Below, one piece after another: positions 7,744-17,499 of a stretch of DNA of 64,000 nucleotides. Both the position numbers and the translations under genes were made by a program. Where the stretch lies: positions 64,001 through 128,000 of the IMG/VR virus record IMGVR_UViG_3300035661_000015; one strand, 5' to 3'. Origin of the DNA: a virus. The number at the start of each line of letters is the position of its first letter. The first letter of the stretch is position 1. The notes under the pieces are model-generated. The model saw nothing but the letters and a program-made list of their open reading frames with translations. It was not told where the DNA came from and ran no database searches.

Positions 7744-8750
7744 TGTTTATAACCTACTTAAGATCATCTAGCTACAACGCGTATTCAGAGTGTCAGCAAA
7801 AATACTATCTGAATTATGTTTTAAATATCCCTTCGACCAGCAATAAACGTGCGGCGATTGGTAATTGCTTTCATAAGGCCGCTGAAATCTTAGCACAGAA
7901 AAAATTAATGGAACAAGATGGGGTGACTTCTTACGAAGATGATCTTGGGACCGTTTTCCTTTCTGATATCACTATTGACTTTGCTATTGAGAGCGGGTAC
8001 AATCATTACGTAAAGCTTGAACCGGACTGGGACTGGAATGAGAGGTCCGATAAGAAGGAACTTTATAAGTGGATGGACCAGCTACTCAATAGTTGGTTTG
8101 AAAACTATTCGCCCCTAACCTCTAATATAATTGCCCCCGAAAAGAAGTTTGACTTCGTTATCGAAAAAGATTGGGCAAAGTACGTGTACAATATTAGCGG
8201 AGAACAAGTGGTGGGGCATCTTGGAATCAAGGGCACTTCTGACTTGGTTCGGGATTTGGGTGACGGGACTATCGAGGTTGTAGACTATAAGACGGGCAAA
8301 ACCCGCAACGACTGGATTACGGGCGAAGAGAAGAATTATAAATCTTTCTGCAAAGACCCCCAACTCCTCTTGTACTATTATGCCATGAAGAACACATATC
8401 CTGACGCCAAGGATATTATTATGACCATTATTTATATGGAAGCTGGTGGTCCTTTCTCCGTCCCTATCGGTGATTTAAAAATTCCCCAGATTGAAGACAT
8501 GTTAAAGACGCGGTTCAAGGAAATTAAAGAGAATCAGCGGCCCACCCTAAATAAATCTTGGAAGTGTGCCAAGTTCTGTCACTATGGAAAGAATATCCAA
8601 CCGGGATCAACTGACACGATCTGTAAGTTCTTCGCTGACAAAGTTCGTAAAGATGGCGTGAATAAGACGTTTGAAAACTATGGGGATTTAAATAAATTAA
8701 CATCCTATCAAGATGGTGGCGGAAGAAAGGCGAAAAAATCAGATGGATAA
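7743..8750 (+). CDS. Cas4/RecB-like PD-(D/E)XK nuclease with Fe-S cysteines
   Basis: 335 residues with the RecB-family nuclease core: H44 in GNCFHKAAE, D167 in GTSDLV and the D181-x-K183 pair in EVVDYKTGK, followed by QLLLYYYAM, the QhxxY-type motif. C17 plus C275, C279 and C294 reproduce the split four-cysteine iron-sulfur arrangement of Cas4 and AddB. It would process DNA ends, as 5'-3' exonuclease or resection enzyme, in phage recombination or host DNA degradation. There is no Cas1/Cas2 nearby, so a CRISPR role is not suggested. A variant dispersed-repeat copy lies inside at 8196. Confidence 0.85.
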   Translation: MFITYLRSSSYNAYSECQQKYYLNYVLNIPSTSNKRAAIGNCFHKAAEILAQKKLMEQDGVTSYEDDLGTVFLSDITIDFAIESGYNHYVKLEPDWDWNERSDKKELYKWMDQLLNSWFENYSPLTSNIIAPEKKFDFVIEKDWAKYVYNISGEQVVGHLGIKGTSDLVRDLGDGTIEVVDYKTGKTRNDWITGEEKNYKSFCKDPQLLLYYYAMKNTYPDAKDIIMTIIYMEAGGPFSVPIGDLKIPQIEDMLKTRFKEIKENQRPTLNKSWKCAKFCHYGKNIQPGSTDTICKFFADKVRKDGVNKTFENYGDLNKLTSYQDGGGRKAKKSDG

Positions 8751-8979
8751 ATTTGAAAAAATGATTTGTGGTTTTATACTAATCATGGCCCTAACCATAT
8801 CCCTACTGATGGGATCTATTTTATTCAATTATTTAACCTATAAAACACGGATTGCTAGTCGTGATAATATTTATTATGATGTAAAAGTAATAGAGCGTGA
8901 CGAAAATTATATCATTTTTATCGATAAATGGAAAGCAAAGCATATCATTAACGGGTCGTATGAATATACGGAAAAATAA
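8743..8979 (+). CDS. Single-pass membrane protein (78 aa)
   Basis: Start at ATG 8743 overlaps the nuclease stop. One strong N-terminal hydrophobic helix (about residues 7-30) is followed by a small soluble domain rich in Lys, Asp and Tyr. The topology looks like a membrane-anchored protein. No family is recognised. Confidence 0.6.
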   Translation: MDKFEKMICGFILIMALTISLLMGSILFNYLTYKTRIASRDNIYYDVKVIERDENYIIFIDKWKAKHIINGSYEYTEK

Positions 8980-8999
8980 ATAAGAAAGAGGAAAATACT

Positions 9000-9818
9000 A
9001 TCGGTTACGCAAAAATTGAAAACCTTTACAGAGCAAATCATCTATTAGAATGTTATGCTCTTGAGAAAATTCACGGACAATCAGCGTGGATTTATTGGAG
9101 GCCGGACCATATAACTATTCATCCGGAAATTGAAAAATGTGTTCCGAGCAAGTCGGAATTAGCGGAGAAATTTAAAAGGGCGATTGTGGGCGAACCACAA
9201 AAGGTCGACGTTTTTGGCGAACAGTTTGGGGGCAAACTTCAAGGAATGTCGGCGGTCTACGGTAAAGAGACCCGCTTTATGGTCTTCGAGGTTTGTATTG
9301 ATGGCGAATTTTTAAGTGTGCCAGATGCCGAAGAATTTGCCCTTGCCCTTGGATTAAGATTTGTGCCCTATGAAAGAGGCCCCCTAACAAAAGAATTTTT
9401 AGATCAAGAGCGGGACCGCCCATCCTTGGTAGCCATTGTACCGGACGCTATTCGAGAAGGGGTCGTAGTTCATCCCATTTACGAGGCCAAATTTAATAAT
9501 GGGGGCCGCTGGATCTTTAAACATAAGCACGAAAAATTCCGCGAAACCTCTACGCAAAAAGAGCTTAGTCCGGACAAATTAGCTGTTTTGACTGAGGCTA
9601 ATGAAATCGCCCAAGAGTGGGTTACGCCCATGCGATTAAATCACGTTCTACAAAAAACCCCCTTTACTTCTTCCGCTGATATTGGTACAATCATTATTGC
9701 AATGATCGAAGATGTTCGATTGGAGTCAGAGGGCGAAGTTGTTTGGTCGAAAATTGTCGCTTCGGCTATTGGTAAAAGAACAGCAGAATTACTAAAAACA
9801 TATCAGGTGGCCCCATGA
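9000..9818 (+). CDS. Rnl2-type RNA ligase, apparent ATC start
   Basis: Joins 3'-OH and 5'-phosphate RNA ends through a ligase-AMP intermediate. A GTG at 9186 is the first conventional start, but the same frame is open back to TGA 8961 and the missing part holds motif I: EKIHGQ with nucleophile K23, preceded by YAKIENLY as in T4 Rnl2-like enzymes. Later motifs follow: FGEQFGG, FEVCIDGEF (IIIa region), REGVVV (motif IV) and IFKHKHEKF (motif V). No ATG, GTG or TTG lies between 8961 and 9186. ATC 9000 sits 8 bases after GAGG and gives 272 residues. A dispersed-repeat copy encodes LAEKFKR (9161-9183). Family call strong, start codon inferred. Confidence 0.82.
   Translation: MGYAKIENLYRANHLLECYALEKIHGQSAWIYWRPDHITIHPEIEKCVPSKSELAEKFKRAIVGEPQKVDVFGEQFGGKLQGMSAVYGKETRFMVFEVCIDGEFLSVPDAEEFALALGLRFVPYERGPLTKEFLDQERDRPSLVAIVPDAIREGVVVHPIYEAKFNNGGRWIFKHKHEKFRETSTQKELSPDKLAVLTEANEIAQEWVTPMRLNHVLQKTPFTSSADIGTIIIAMIEDVRLESEGEVVWSKIVASAIGKRTAELLKTYQVAP
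9161..9183 (+). repeat. Dispersed bipartite repeat inside RNA ligase
   Basis: AGCGGAGAAA plus AGGGCGA with 6 bases between, read in frame as LAEKFKRA. It lies between ligase motif I and FGEQFGG, a loop region. Confidence 0.65.
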
Positions 9819-10282
9819 ATATTTTTAAAGAATTCCTACATTTATTTGAGTCAAAGATTTATATTAAATTTCTAACTTCACTTGTTGCAAAGTTACCGAC
9901 CAGAGCACATGATGGAGACGCTGGATTAGATATATTTGCTGGCGGTGTAGATGATTATATTTTATTGCCCCATACGGTTACTAAAGTTCCGACTGGAATA
10001 GCTGTAAAGTTTAAAAAGGGCCATGTTTTTAAGATTGAAAATAAATCCTCTTTAGGGTCACAGGGGATCATGGTTATGGGTGGTATTATTGACCATCCAT
10101 ATACTGGTGAAATCAGTATTATGTTAGCGAATATTACGGACGAGGAAATTATTATTCATAGTGGTCAAAAAGTCGCACAAGGTATTCTTTATCCAATCAA
10201 GCTACCTAAGCCTATTAGGGTAGAGTATTTACCTGAAACGAGTCGTGGTTCTAATAGTTTTGGCTCTAGTGGTAAATTTTAA
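9815..10282 (+). CDS. dut: dUTPase, trimeric type
   Basis: Hydrolyses dUTP to dUMP and pyrophosphate, keeping uracil out of phage DNA and feeding dTMP synthesis. All five motifs are visible in 155 residues: AHDGDAGLDI (I), NKSSLGSQGI (II), GGIIDHPYTGEI (III), HSGQKVAQGI (IV) and RGSNSFGSSGKF (V). Motif II has KSS where most have RSG, a mild variation. It overlaps the ligase stop by ATGA and starts with a 15-residue N-terminal extension. Confident call. Confidence 0.93.
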   Translation: MNIFKEFLHLFESKIYIKFLTSLVAKLPTRAHDGDAGLDIFAGGVDDYILLPHTVTKVPTGIAVKFKKGHVFKIENKSSLGSQGIMVMGGIIDHPYTGEISIMLANITDEEIIIHSGQKVAQGILYPIKLPKPIRVEYLPETSRGSNSFGSSGKF

Positions 10283-10297
10283 TTAAGGGGATTTTGT

Positions 10298-10917
<620 letters not shown>

Positions 10918-10921
<4 letters not shown>

Positions 10922-12852
10922 AGTATTATAATTTACATGGTCATAGTCACTATAGTTTGCTGGACGGCCTCCCCTCGCCGTCCGACATTATTAAAAGAGC
11001 TACAAAGATTGGGATGGGGGCGATTGCCCTAACAGATCATGGTTCCTCGTCTGGTATTGTTAAGTTTGAAAAAGCCGCCAAAGAGGCTGGAATTAAAAAT
11101 ATTAACGGACAAGAACTCTATCTTTCTAGAGAACATGCTTCAATTAAAAACCCCACAAATAAAAATTGGGCACATTTAGTCGTATTAGCGAAGAATTTAA
11201 AAGGGTGGAAATCGCTCTTAAAGATTATTGCCGAATCTAATAGGGCCGAATACTTTTATAATAAGCCCCGTCTATCCCTCGATCAATTGGCCCCCTTTCT
11301 CGATGGCAACCTAATTTCTTTTTCTGGTCATCCCGGATCAGAAATGGCCAACATTCTCTTTACTGATTACAAAAAGGCATATGCGGCTAAAACAAAGGGC
11401 GAAGTTTTAAAATATATTGATCCCGACTATTTAAAAAATGGAATCGCCCTTGCTTATAAGTACAGAGATTTGTTTGGAGTCGAAAACTTTTCTCTTGAAG
11501 ATCAGCGAATCGACCGAGAGTTCTTTAAAGCCGCCGATGTTATTTCTGAGTGTCTTGGGGAAATTTCAAGAGCAACCGGAATTCCCCTTGTAGCAACTGC
11601 TGATAGTCACTATACTGATAAAGAGAATGCGGTTGACCAACGGGTTCTTCTCTGTTCCTCTTTACAGACCACATTTTCTAAAGTTCAAGAACAAATGGAT
11701 AATGCCGAAGAAATTGCCCTTGGTAGCTTTTTCCGCTCAACTAATTATCATATTCCTGATGAAAAAGAAATGTTCTCACTATATAAGGGCTCCGAGGAAG
11801 CTATTGCCCGAACGCAAATGATTGCAGATATGTGTGAGAATTATTCAATTTGTAGTAAACCCAAAATACCTATCTTTGATTGTCCTGACGGTATGGACCA
11901 GGACGAATATTTTAAACAGGTTTGTCGAGATGGTTGGAAAAGAAAAATTGCTAAAAAGGTTAAGGGTGACCCCGAATTAAAAAAGACTTATGTGGATCGT
12001 GTTAAATACGAATTGGATACCTTACTACCTATCGGTTTAGGTGGATACTTTTTAATTGTACGGGATTACATTGATCATATTCTTAAGGATGGTGGTTGGG
12101 TTGGAAAAGCACGTGGTTCGGCTTCCGGTTGTTTAGTTAGTTATTTAGCTGATATTACACAGGTTGATCCTATTCCTTACAATCTATTCTTTGAACGATT
12201 TTATAATGCCGGTCGTAATTCACCGGGTCGTATTGCTAATCCAGATATCGATACGGACTTTGAGCCTCAAGATAGGGAAAAGGCGGTTCATTATTGTCGT
12301 AATAAATATGGAAATGATAAGGTTTCAGCCATTTGTAATTTTGGTAGTTTAAAAGGACGAAGCTCTATAAAGGAAGTTTTACGTGTTCATTCAGCCTGTT
12401 CATTCGACGAAATGAATGAGATTACTAACAATATTCCGGACGAAGCTGCAATTTCTGATCAACTACAAGAAATGATCGACGATGGACAAGACCCCTCTAT
12501 TATTATGTGGGCATTGGAAAATAATGGAAAAGAACTTTCTCGTTGGTGTGAATTAAAAGACGACGGAAGTTTAGGGGGTGACCTTGCAGAATTCTTTAGT
12601 CAAGCTATTAGACTAGAAGGATGTAAAAAAAGTCAGGGTAAACATGCATCTGGCTATCTTATTAGTGCGGACCCTCTTGATACTTATTTACCAATGATTC
12701 ACTCTAAATCTAGTGATGATTTAATTTGTGGGTTTGAAGGCAAAGATCTAGAGGAAGCTGGTGGAGTTAAATTTGACTTTTTATCAACAAAAGTTTTAAG
12801 TGTTATGCATGACATAGCGAAAACCTTAAGACAGGACAAATCTCTAATATGA
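10918..12852 (+). CDS. dnaE: DNA polymerase III alpha, N-terminal half (PHP + palm)
   Basis: Replicative C-family polymerase, first part of a split gene. TTG 10918 overlaps the upstream stop. The PHP domain opens with HGHSHYSLLDG (H7, H9, H11), followed by ALTDHGSSSG. The palm carries GKARGSASG and the catalytic pair in PDIDTD (D443, D445). The third catalytic Asp is D620 in VKFDFLS. The protein stops about 24 residues later, where intact DnaE continues into the fingers; that part is encoded from 13526. Functional polymerase would need non-covalent assembly of the two chains. No split-intein fragment is seen at its end, so trans-splicing is not indicated. Confidence 0.92.
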
Positions 12853-12861
12853 GCGGAGAAA
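12852..12861 (+). repeat. Dispersed AGCGGAGAAA repeat as ribosome site
   Basis: AGCGGAGAAA, then TAT, then ATG of the exonuclease. Here the GGAG of the repeat is properly spaced to serve as Shine-Dalgarno; the G-rich second half is absent. Confidence 0.6.
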
Positions 12862-12864
12862 TAT

Positions 12865-13545
12865 ATGCCTATTAATACCCGACCTATTCTTGTGTATGAC
12901 TTTGAGACTAGCGGTGTAGATCCGTATACCTGCCTACCCTTTGAACTTGGCTGTATCGCCATTGACCCCCAGACTTTTGAAATTATCGAGAATGGGGTTT
13001 TTTGTAGTAAGATGGGGCACTCCGAAGAGGACTTAAATGCTCTAGATCAGGGTAAATTAAATAGTGCCCTTAAGGTCAATAATCTAAAGAGAGAAGATAT
13101 TCTAACGGCCCCCTCTGAACAGGTTGTCTTTAAGGAATTCGCCTCGTTTGTTAAGCGTTTTAATCCCAGTGGAAAAGATTTTACTCGCCCAATCCCCTCT
13201 GGATTTAATATTGATGGATATGATTCAATTATTATTGATCGTCTTTGTAAGAAGTATGGTTATGTAGATAAAGAGGGGCGTCAGGGGCTTTTTTATCGGG
13301 TCTCGCTCGATATGTACAAAGAGATTTTTTGGTGGCTTGACACACTAAAAGACCCGGAGTATATTGGTATGGATAAGCTGCGGGATTATTTTAAAATTCC
13401 TAAGGATGGGGCACATACGGCAACTAAAGACTGTTATGATACTATTTGGCTTATTCAGCGTTTTAATGGTATGAAGAGAAAAATTATTCAGAAGAATGAT
13501 AGGGTGGGAAGGTTAAGGGGGGCTTATGCCAATCAAGAGGCTTGA
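12865..13545 (+). CDS. dnaQ: DnaQ-like 3'-5' exonuclease
   Basis: DEDD-family proofreading exonuclease of 226 residues: D12 and E14 in YDFETSG, D120 in GFNIDGYD, and H184/D189 in GAHTATKD (DEDDh). It lies between the two polymerase halves and overlaps the second by 20 bases, so the three are very likely made together and form a polymerase-proofreading complex, as epsilon does with alpha. The only ribosome site is the GGAG of a dispersed repeat. Confidence 0.9.
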   Translation: MPINTRPILVYDFETSGVDPYTCLPFELGCIAIDPQTFEIIENGVFCSKMGHSEEDLNALDQGKLNSALKVNNLKREDILTAPSEQVVFKEFASFVKRFNPSGKDFTRPIPSGFNIDGYDSIIIDRLCKKYGYVDKEGRQGLFYRVSLDMYKEIFWWLDTLKDPEYIGMDKLRDYFKIPKDGAHTATKDCYDTIWLIQRFNGMKRKIIQKNDRVGRLRGAYANQEA

Positions 13546-16099
13546 GTGTGGTTGTGAATTCGAGACTGATGAGAATGGAATTATATTTGATCCGGAAAAG
13601 ATTAATCATAATTGCCAACTTACCTATGATTTAATTGGCCAAGGGAATACGGTCGGGGGTTTTCAGATCGAGTCATCTTTGGGGCGACATTGGTGTAAAG
13701 AGGTCAGTCCTCGTGATGAATATAAAGAGGCCCCTATTCTTCAATTAGCTGACGTTATTGCTATTATTCGCCCCGGTATGTTAAAATCTTTTACTAATGA
13801 CGCTGACGGTAAAAGAATTAGTAATACGGAAATGTTTGTTAGGCGAAAAAACGGAACCGAGGAAATAGAATATCCTCACCCATTACTTGAGCCAATTTTA
13901 AATAAAACCTATGGGCTCATGGTTTATCAGGAACAGATTCTAGAAATCTCTAAAGTTATTGGTGGCTTTAACTTAGTTGAGGCCGACTCTCTTAGAAAAG
14001 CTATTGGAAAAAAGGATGCAAAACTATTGGCAGAATGTCGTCAAAAGTTTTTGGATGGTGCTAATCGAGTTGGCTTAATTACGGGAGATAGGGCGGCTGA
14101 ACTTTTTGATACCATTGAAAAGTCTAACCGCTACCTCTTTAATAAGTGCAAGTCGTTTGATACCAAGATGTTGCGACCACTCAGTAGAAAAGGGCAGTCT
14201 CAATATACTTTAGAACATATGTATAAGATTAAAAATGATATTAGTTATGCTAAAAAAACAGGACATCTTAATCTTTATAAAAAATGGAAAAGGTTAAAAA
14301 GTTATGGGACCGCTCATTCACTGTGCTCTGATGGAAGGATTCGCCCAAACGTAATAGTTGATATAAAAGAAGCTGGTATTCAAAAAGTATATCTTATAAC
14401 CCTAGAAAATGGTGCTACCGATAAGTCCACAATTAATCATAAGTACCCAACACCAAATGGAAAATTTTGTCTACTAGATCTTAAGATTGGCGATGAATTA
14501 TACATTAAAGACGAATATGAAAAGGGTAATGGGAAAAAATATGGACATAGTAATTTTTCAAATAAAGATAAGAGGCAGAGTGGCAAAGTGAACGGGGCAT
14601 TTGGTATAAATAATTATGCTTATACTAATGGATCTTATACCGACCTTGTAAATTTTAAAACAATATCCCCAAGGGTATGCTACAGGTGTAATATTAGCGG
14701 AGAAAATAATGGGGTTAGATTAGAAGCTCATCATATTGATGGAGATAGATCTAATAGTAAGCCAGAAAATCTTGAAAATCTATGTGTTTCTTGCCATAAA
14801 AAGACAGAATATAAAAATGGACGAGTCAGGAAAGGTCAAAAGGGTTACCCCTCTCTTACAAGTAAAATTGTCTCTATTGAATACATTGAAGAATGTATGA
14901 CTTATGATGTAGAGATGGCGGGGCCGAATCATAATTTTGTCGTAGACTCAGGTATAGTCACAAGTAATAGCCACTCTGTTGGTTACGCCATGACCTCTTA
15001 TGACACGGTGTATTTAAAGGCCCACTTCCCACGGCATTTTTATCGTTCCGCCCTCGCTTGGTGCTACGAAGAACAAAAGCCCCACGAAGAAATTCGCCGC
15101 CTAGTTAACGATGCCAAAAAGATGAATATCGAGATTTTGCCCCCTAATATTCTCGACATTCGCCCCAAGGATAAAATTATTTCCACAGACCTTAATTTCT
15201 CCGCTAAGCACTTTTATATTAAAAAGGGGTCGATCTACTTTGGTCTAGCCGACATTAAAGATATTTCTGAGAATGTGGTTGAGACAATGTATGCGGTCGC
15301 AAAAGTATGTGAGGATAAGTTGGAAAAACCTTTTGAAAAATTTAATTGGTTAGAGTTTTTAATGTTCTTCACTGAAGAGAAAATTCTAATATCCAGTGGT
15401 AGAAAGGCCGGAATTAATTCTAAGGTAGTTACAAGACTTATTCAGGTCGGTGCTCTCCCCTTTACTCTTGACAGACAACAGATGTTACAAGAGTACGAGC
15501 GTGTTTGGTCAGAGTTAACAGAAAAAGAAAAAGATTTTTGTAGAGACTTATACTTGACAACGCCCGACATTTATAGTACACTGATTGAAGTAATGAACGA
15601 ACTAGAGCCCACTAAGAAAGAAGGGGGTGGGACTTCAAACAAGAATAGATCTGAAATAGTAAGGTCCATGATTGTCCAATTAAAACTACCACCATCTAAC
15701 CTAACAGATACGGCACGCCAAATATCTCAACTAGAGTATGAAGCCCTAGGAGTCCCCCTAACTTGTTCGGCAATGGATGAAAAGAAAAACATGTACTATA
15801 AGAATATGACCTGTAAGGAATTTGCCGAAGGTAAAAAGCAAAAGCCCTATAACTATATTCTTGCTGCCGAAATTAAAATTGTTAGAACTATTAAATGTAA
15901 AAACGGTAATTCGACTGGTAGGGAAATGGCCTTTCTTACTATTGACGACGGTACAATGGAGATTGATAATGTATGTGTATTTCCAGACGATTGGGATAAT
16001 TTAAAAAATTCTATTTATGAAAGGGCTACGACTTTGATTAAGGGTGATAGGGACAGAAACAAGGGAAGTTTAATCGTAAAAGAAGTTTCAAATATATGA
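13526..16099 (+). CDS. dnaE: DNA polymerase III alpha, C-terminal half with intein
   Basis: 857 residues. A short Cys-containing leader (ECGCEF...HNC, residues 7-30) precedes the fingers, which open with NTVGGFQIES, the counterpart of the cellular GVFQLES motif. The extein runs to NRYLFNK (207), is interrupted by a 274-residue intein (208-481), and resumes SHSVGYAMTSYDTVYLKAH. The extein continues through the helix-hairpin-helix/linker region to a C-terminal OB-fold (about residues 760-857). After splicing the half would be about 583 residues. It overlaps the exonuclease start-to-stop and the next gene by ATGA. Confidence 0.92.
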   Translation: MPIKRLECGCEFETDENGIIFDPEKINHNCQLTYDLIGQGNTVGGFQIESSLGRHWCKEVSPRDEYKEAPILQLADVIAIIRPGMLKSFTNDADGKRISNTEMFVRRKNGTEEIEYPHPLLEPILNKTYGLMVYQEQILEISKVIGGFNLVEADSLRKAIGKKDAKLLAECRQKFLDGANRVGLITGDRAAELFDTIEKSNRYLFNKCKSFDTKMLRPLSRKGQSQYTLEHMYKIKNDISYAKKTGHLNLYKKWKRLKSYGTAHSLCSDGRIRPNVIVDIKEAGIQKVYLITLENGATDKSTINHKYPTPNGKFCLLDLKIGDELYIKDEYEKGNGKKYGHSNFSNKDKRQSGKVNGAFGINNYAYTNGSYTDLVNFKTISPRVCYRCNISGENNGVRLEAHHIDGDRSNSKPENLENLCVSCHKKTEYKNGRVRKGQKGYPSLTSKIVSIEYIEECMTYDVEMAGPNHNFVVDSGIVTSNSHSVGYAMTSYDTVYLKAHFPRHFYRSALAWCYEEQKPHEEIRRLVNDAKKMNIEILPPNILDIRPKDKIISTDLNFSAKHFYIKKGSIYFGLADIKDISENVVETMYAVAKVCEDKLEKPFEKFNWLEFLMFFTEEKILISSGRKAGINSKVVTRLIQVGALPFTLDRQQMLQEYERVWSELTEKEKDFCRDLYLTTPDIYSTLIEVMNELEPTKKEGGGTSNKNRSEIVRSMIVQLKLPPSNLTDTARQISQLEYEALGVPLTCSAMDEKKNMYYKNMTCKEFAEGKKQKPYNYILAAEIKIVRTIKCKNGNSTGREMAFLTIDDGTMEIDNVCVFPDDWDNLKNSIYERATTLIKGDRDRNKGSLIVKEVSNI
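14147..14968 (+). mobile_element. HNH-containing intein in DnaE fingers
   Basis: The intein starts at Cys (CKSFDTKML), has a block B-like STINHKY, and ends with block F/G MTYDVEM...HNFVV...IVTSN followed by extein Ser. The penultimate residue is Ser rather than His, as in some natural inteins. Between the splicing blocks is an HNH homing endonuclease: CYRC, EAHHIDGDRSNSKPENL, CVSCHK. It interrupts FNK^SHS, a highly conserved polymerase motif and a few residues from the site of the cyanobacterial split DnaE intein. A dispersed repeat copy (14696-14705) lies within the HNH segment. Confidence 0.88.
15554..15582 (+). promoter_or_regulatory. Possible sigma70 promoter inside dnaE
   Basis: TTGACA, 17 bases, TACACT. 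It is inside coding sequence about 800 bases upstream of SSB; it could add transcripts for the small protein and SSB, or be chance. Confidence 0.3.
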
Positions 16100-16374
16100 T
16101 TACTATGGTAATAGAAAAAATTGAAGAGACGGTTGATTCACAGGTAACTTTTGATTCATTAGAAATCGGTGGAATATTTACAGTTATAAATCCAGATATT
16201 TGTAAATATATAAAAATATCTTATGAGAACACAAATAATGTGTTAAAAGTATACAAGAATAGAATTGATAATAAAACACATGTGGAGTGTTTTAGCTTTA
16301 GAGATCTGACTTTTTTAAGTTCTATAAAGATTGACAAATTAAGTAAAGTTACACTTATTTTCGGGGAGATTTGA
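16096..16374 (+). CDS. Hypothetical protein (92 aa)
   Basis: Overlaps dnaE by ATGA. The opening pattern (TFDSLEIGGIFTVIN...YIKIS) resembles a class of small beta-barrel-like phage proteins with an FxxLxxGxxF motif, known only as a conserved unknown. It ends against the SSB ribosome site. No catalytic residues are evident. Confidence 0.6.
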   Translation: MITMVIEKIEETVDSQVTFDSLEIGGIFTVINPDICKYIKISYENTNNVLKVYKNRIDNKTHVECFSFRDLTFLSSIKIDKLSKVTLIFGEI

Positions 16375-16376
16375 AA

Positions 16377-16838
16377 ATGGCAAAGAATCATTTGAATGTT
16401 GTAGTAGTTGGCGGAAACCTTACGGCAGATCCGGAGACTGAAATTTTTGCAAGTGGTAAGAGCGTAACCAAGTTTTCGGTTGCTAGTAACCGTTCGTTCG
16501 GCAAAGAAGAAGTTAGCTTCTTTAATTGCAAAGCATGGGGAGATAAGGGCGACGTAATTGCCAAGTATATTAAAAAGGGTATGCCGATTATCGTTCGCGG
16601 ATCAATTATTCAAGAACGATGGGAAACCGATGGCGAAAAACGCAGTACAGTTATTATTAATGTAGAAGACTTTACTTTTGTTTCTAGTGGTAATCCACAA
16701 TCAGAAAACAGTGAAGAAGAAAAACCAGGGGGTAAAGTTGCTCCTAAGGCGTCAGCACCACCAAAGGGTAAAGCCCCTGCTAAAAAAGCCAAGCCGCCCG
16801 TTGATGACGATGACGACGACGATGACGAAGGATTTTAA
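16377..16838 (+). CDS. ssb: Single-stranded DNA-binding protein
   Basis: Start at ATG 16377, eight bases after GGGGAG; the TTG at 16371 is too close. An OB-fold spans residues 1-105 (LNVVVVGGNLTADPE, VTKFSVASNRSF, IIVRGSIIQERWE). A Pro/Lys/Ala-rich linker follows, then an acidic tail of eight Asp ending EGF. Bacterial SSB ends DDDIPF; here the aromatic-terminated acidic tip is kept in different form, probably binding replication partners. It coats ssDNA at the fork and during recombination. A terminator lies immediately downstream. Confidence 0.92.
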   Translation: MAKNHLNVVVVGGNLTADPETEIFASGKSVTKFSVASNRSFGKEEVSFFNCKAWGDKGDVIAKYIKKGMPIIVRGSIIQERWETDGEKRSTVIINVEDFTFVSSGNPQSENSEEEKPGGKVAPKASAPPKGKAPAKKAKPPVDDDDDDDDEGF

Positions 16839-16849
16839 TTAAAAAACTA

Positions 16850-16875
16850 AGCGGAGAAAGTAGGTGGGGGCGATT
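16850..16875 (+). repeat. Dispersed bipartite repeat at ssb terminator
   Basis: AGCGGAGAAA, 6 bases, GGGGGCGA. The second half doubles as the left arm of the terminator hairpin. Confidence 0.75.
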
Positions 16876-16903
16876 CATTGATTTGAGGCCCCCGCCCCTT
16901 TTT
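16863..16903 (+). terminator. Rho-independent terminator after ssb
   Basis: GGTGGGGGC (16863-16871) pairs with GCCCCCGCC (16888-16896) across a 16-base loop and is followed by CC and five T. It separates replication from the glycan cassette. Confidence 0.7.
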
Positions 16904-16914
16904 GGGAGACCAGT

Positions 16915-17499
16915 ATGTCAGAATGTGAGTATTGTAGAAATAAAGATATTTTTTTTGCCCGATGTAATCTATGTTCTAAAAAATGGTGTTCCAGTCACTG
17001 TGTTCTTATAAACGGAGCGGTATTTGATGTGCTCGATAGAGCCTATTACTGTCAAGATTGTTACGAAGTCATCAAAGGTGTTAAAAAGGATATGGGTGAA
17101 AAAGCCCAAACCGCCCCTATTTCTCCGCTTAAAGAACTTTATAAAATCTATTATGGTAAAGATTGTAAGGATATTTTATATATAGAAGTTACTGGCGGTA
17201 TTGTAGAATTAGAGACGATTATTTACGAAAAATACTGGAATACCCTTGAACGTTTTACTCTTAATCTTTATAGAATAGCATTTTGTGATGGTAAGATGGT
17301 GGAAATATCAAATTGTTTAAATAGAACGCCATACGAGTATTGGTTTGAGCAAATTCCAAAAATCTTTCAGGGAATAGCTGTTCGAAATGGTCACTTAATG
17401 TATTCACAATGCAGGACTCGATACTATAGAGAGTTTGTTTTAGCACTTAGGGAATATAAAGATGAACAAAAAGAAAATTTTATTTGTAACCGAAGCTAG
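16915..17499 (+). CDS. Cys-rich N-terminal zinc-finger protein
   Basis: 194 residues. The first 55 contain CEYC, CNLC, CSSHC and CQDC, a cross-brace-like double zinc site. The remainder is alpha/beta with several aromatic residues and no membrane segments. It opens the long operon after the ssb terminator, and its 3' end overlaps the first glycosyltransferase by 38 bases. Function unknown; a regulator or adaptor role is conceivable. Confidence 0.65.
   Translation: MSECEYCRNKDIFFARCNLCSKKWCSSHCVLINGAVFDVLDRAYYCQDCYEVIKGVKKDMGEKAQTAPISPLKELYKIYYGKDCKDILYIEVTGGIVELETIIYEKYWNTLERFTLNLYRIAFCDGKMVEISNCLNRTPYEYWFEQIPKIFQGIAVRNGHLMYSQCRTRYYREFVLALREYKDEQKENFICNRS
17112..17129 (-). repeat. Dispersed bipartite repeat, reverse orientation
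   Basis: CGCCCC, 2 bases, TTTCTCCGCT: the reverse complement of the consensus with a short spacer, inside the zinc-finger gene and antisense to it. Confidence 0.6.

Noticed and set aside
7743-8750. Cas4-like gene as part of a CRISPR system
   Set aside because: No cas1, cas2 or array lies nearby; Cas4/RecB-like nucleases are common in phage recombination.
9186-9818. RNA ligase starting at GTG 9186
   Set aside because: This would remove the catalytic lysine motif, which lies in the same open frame upstream.
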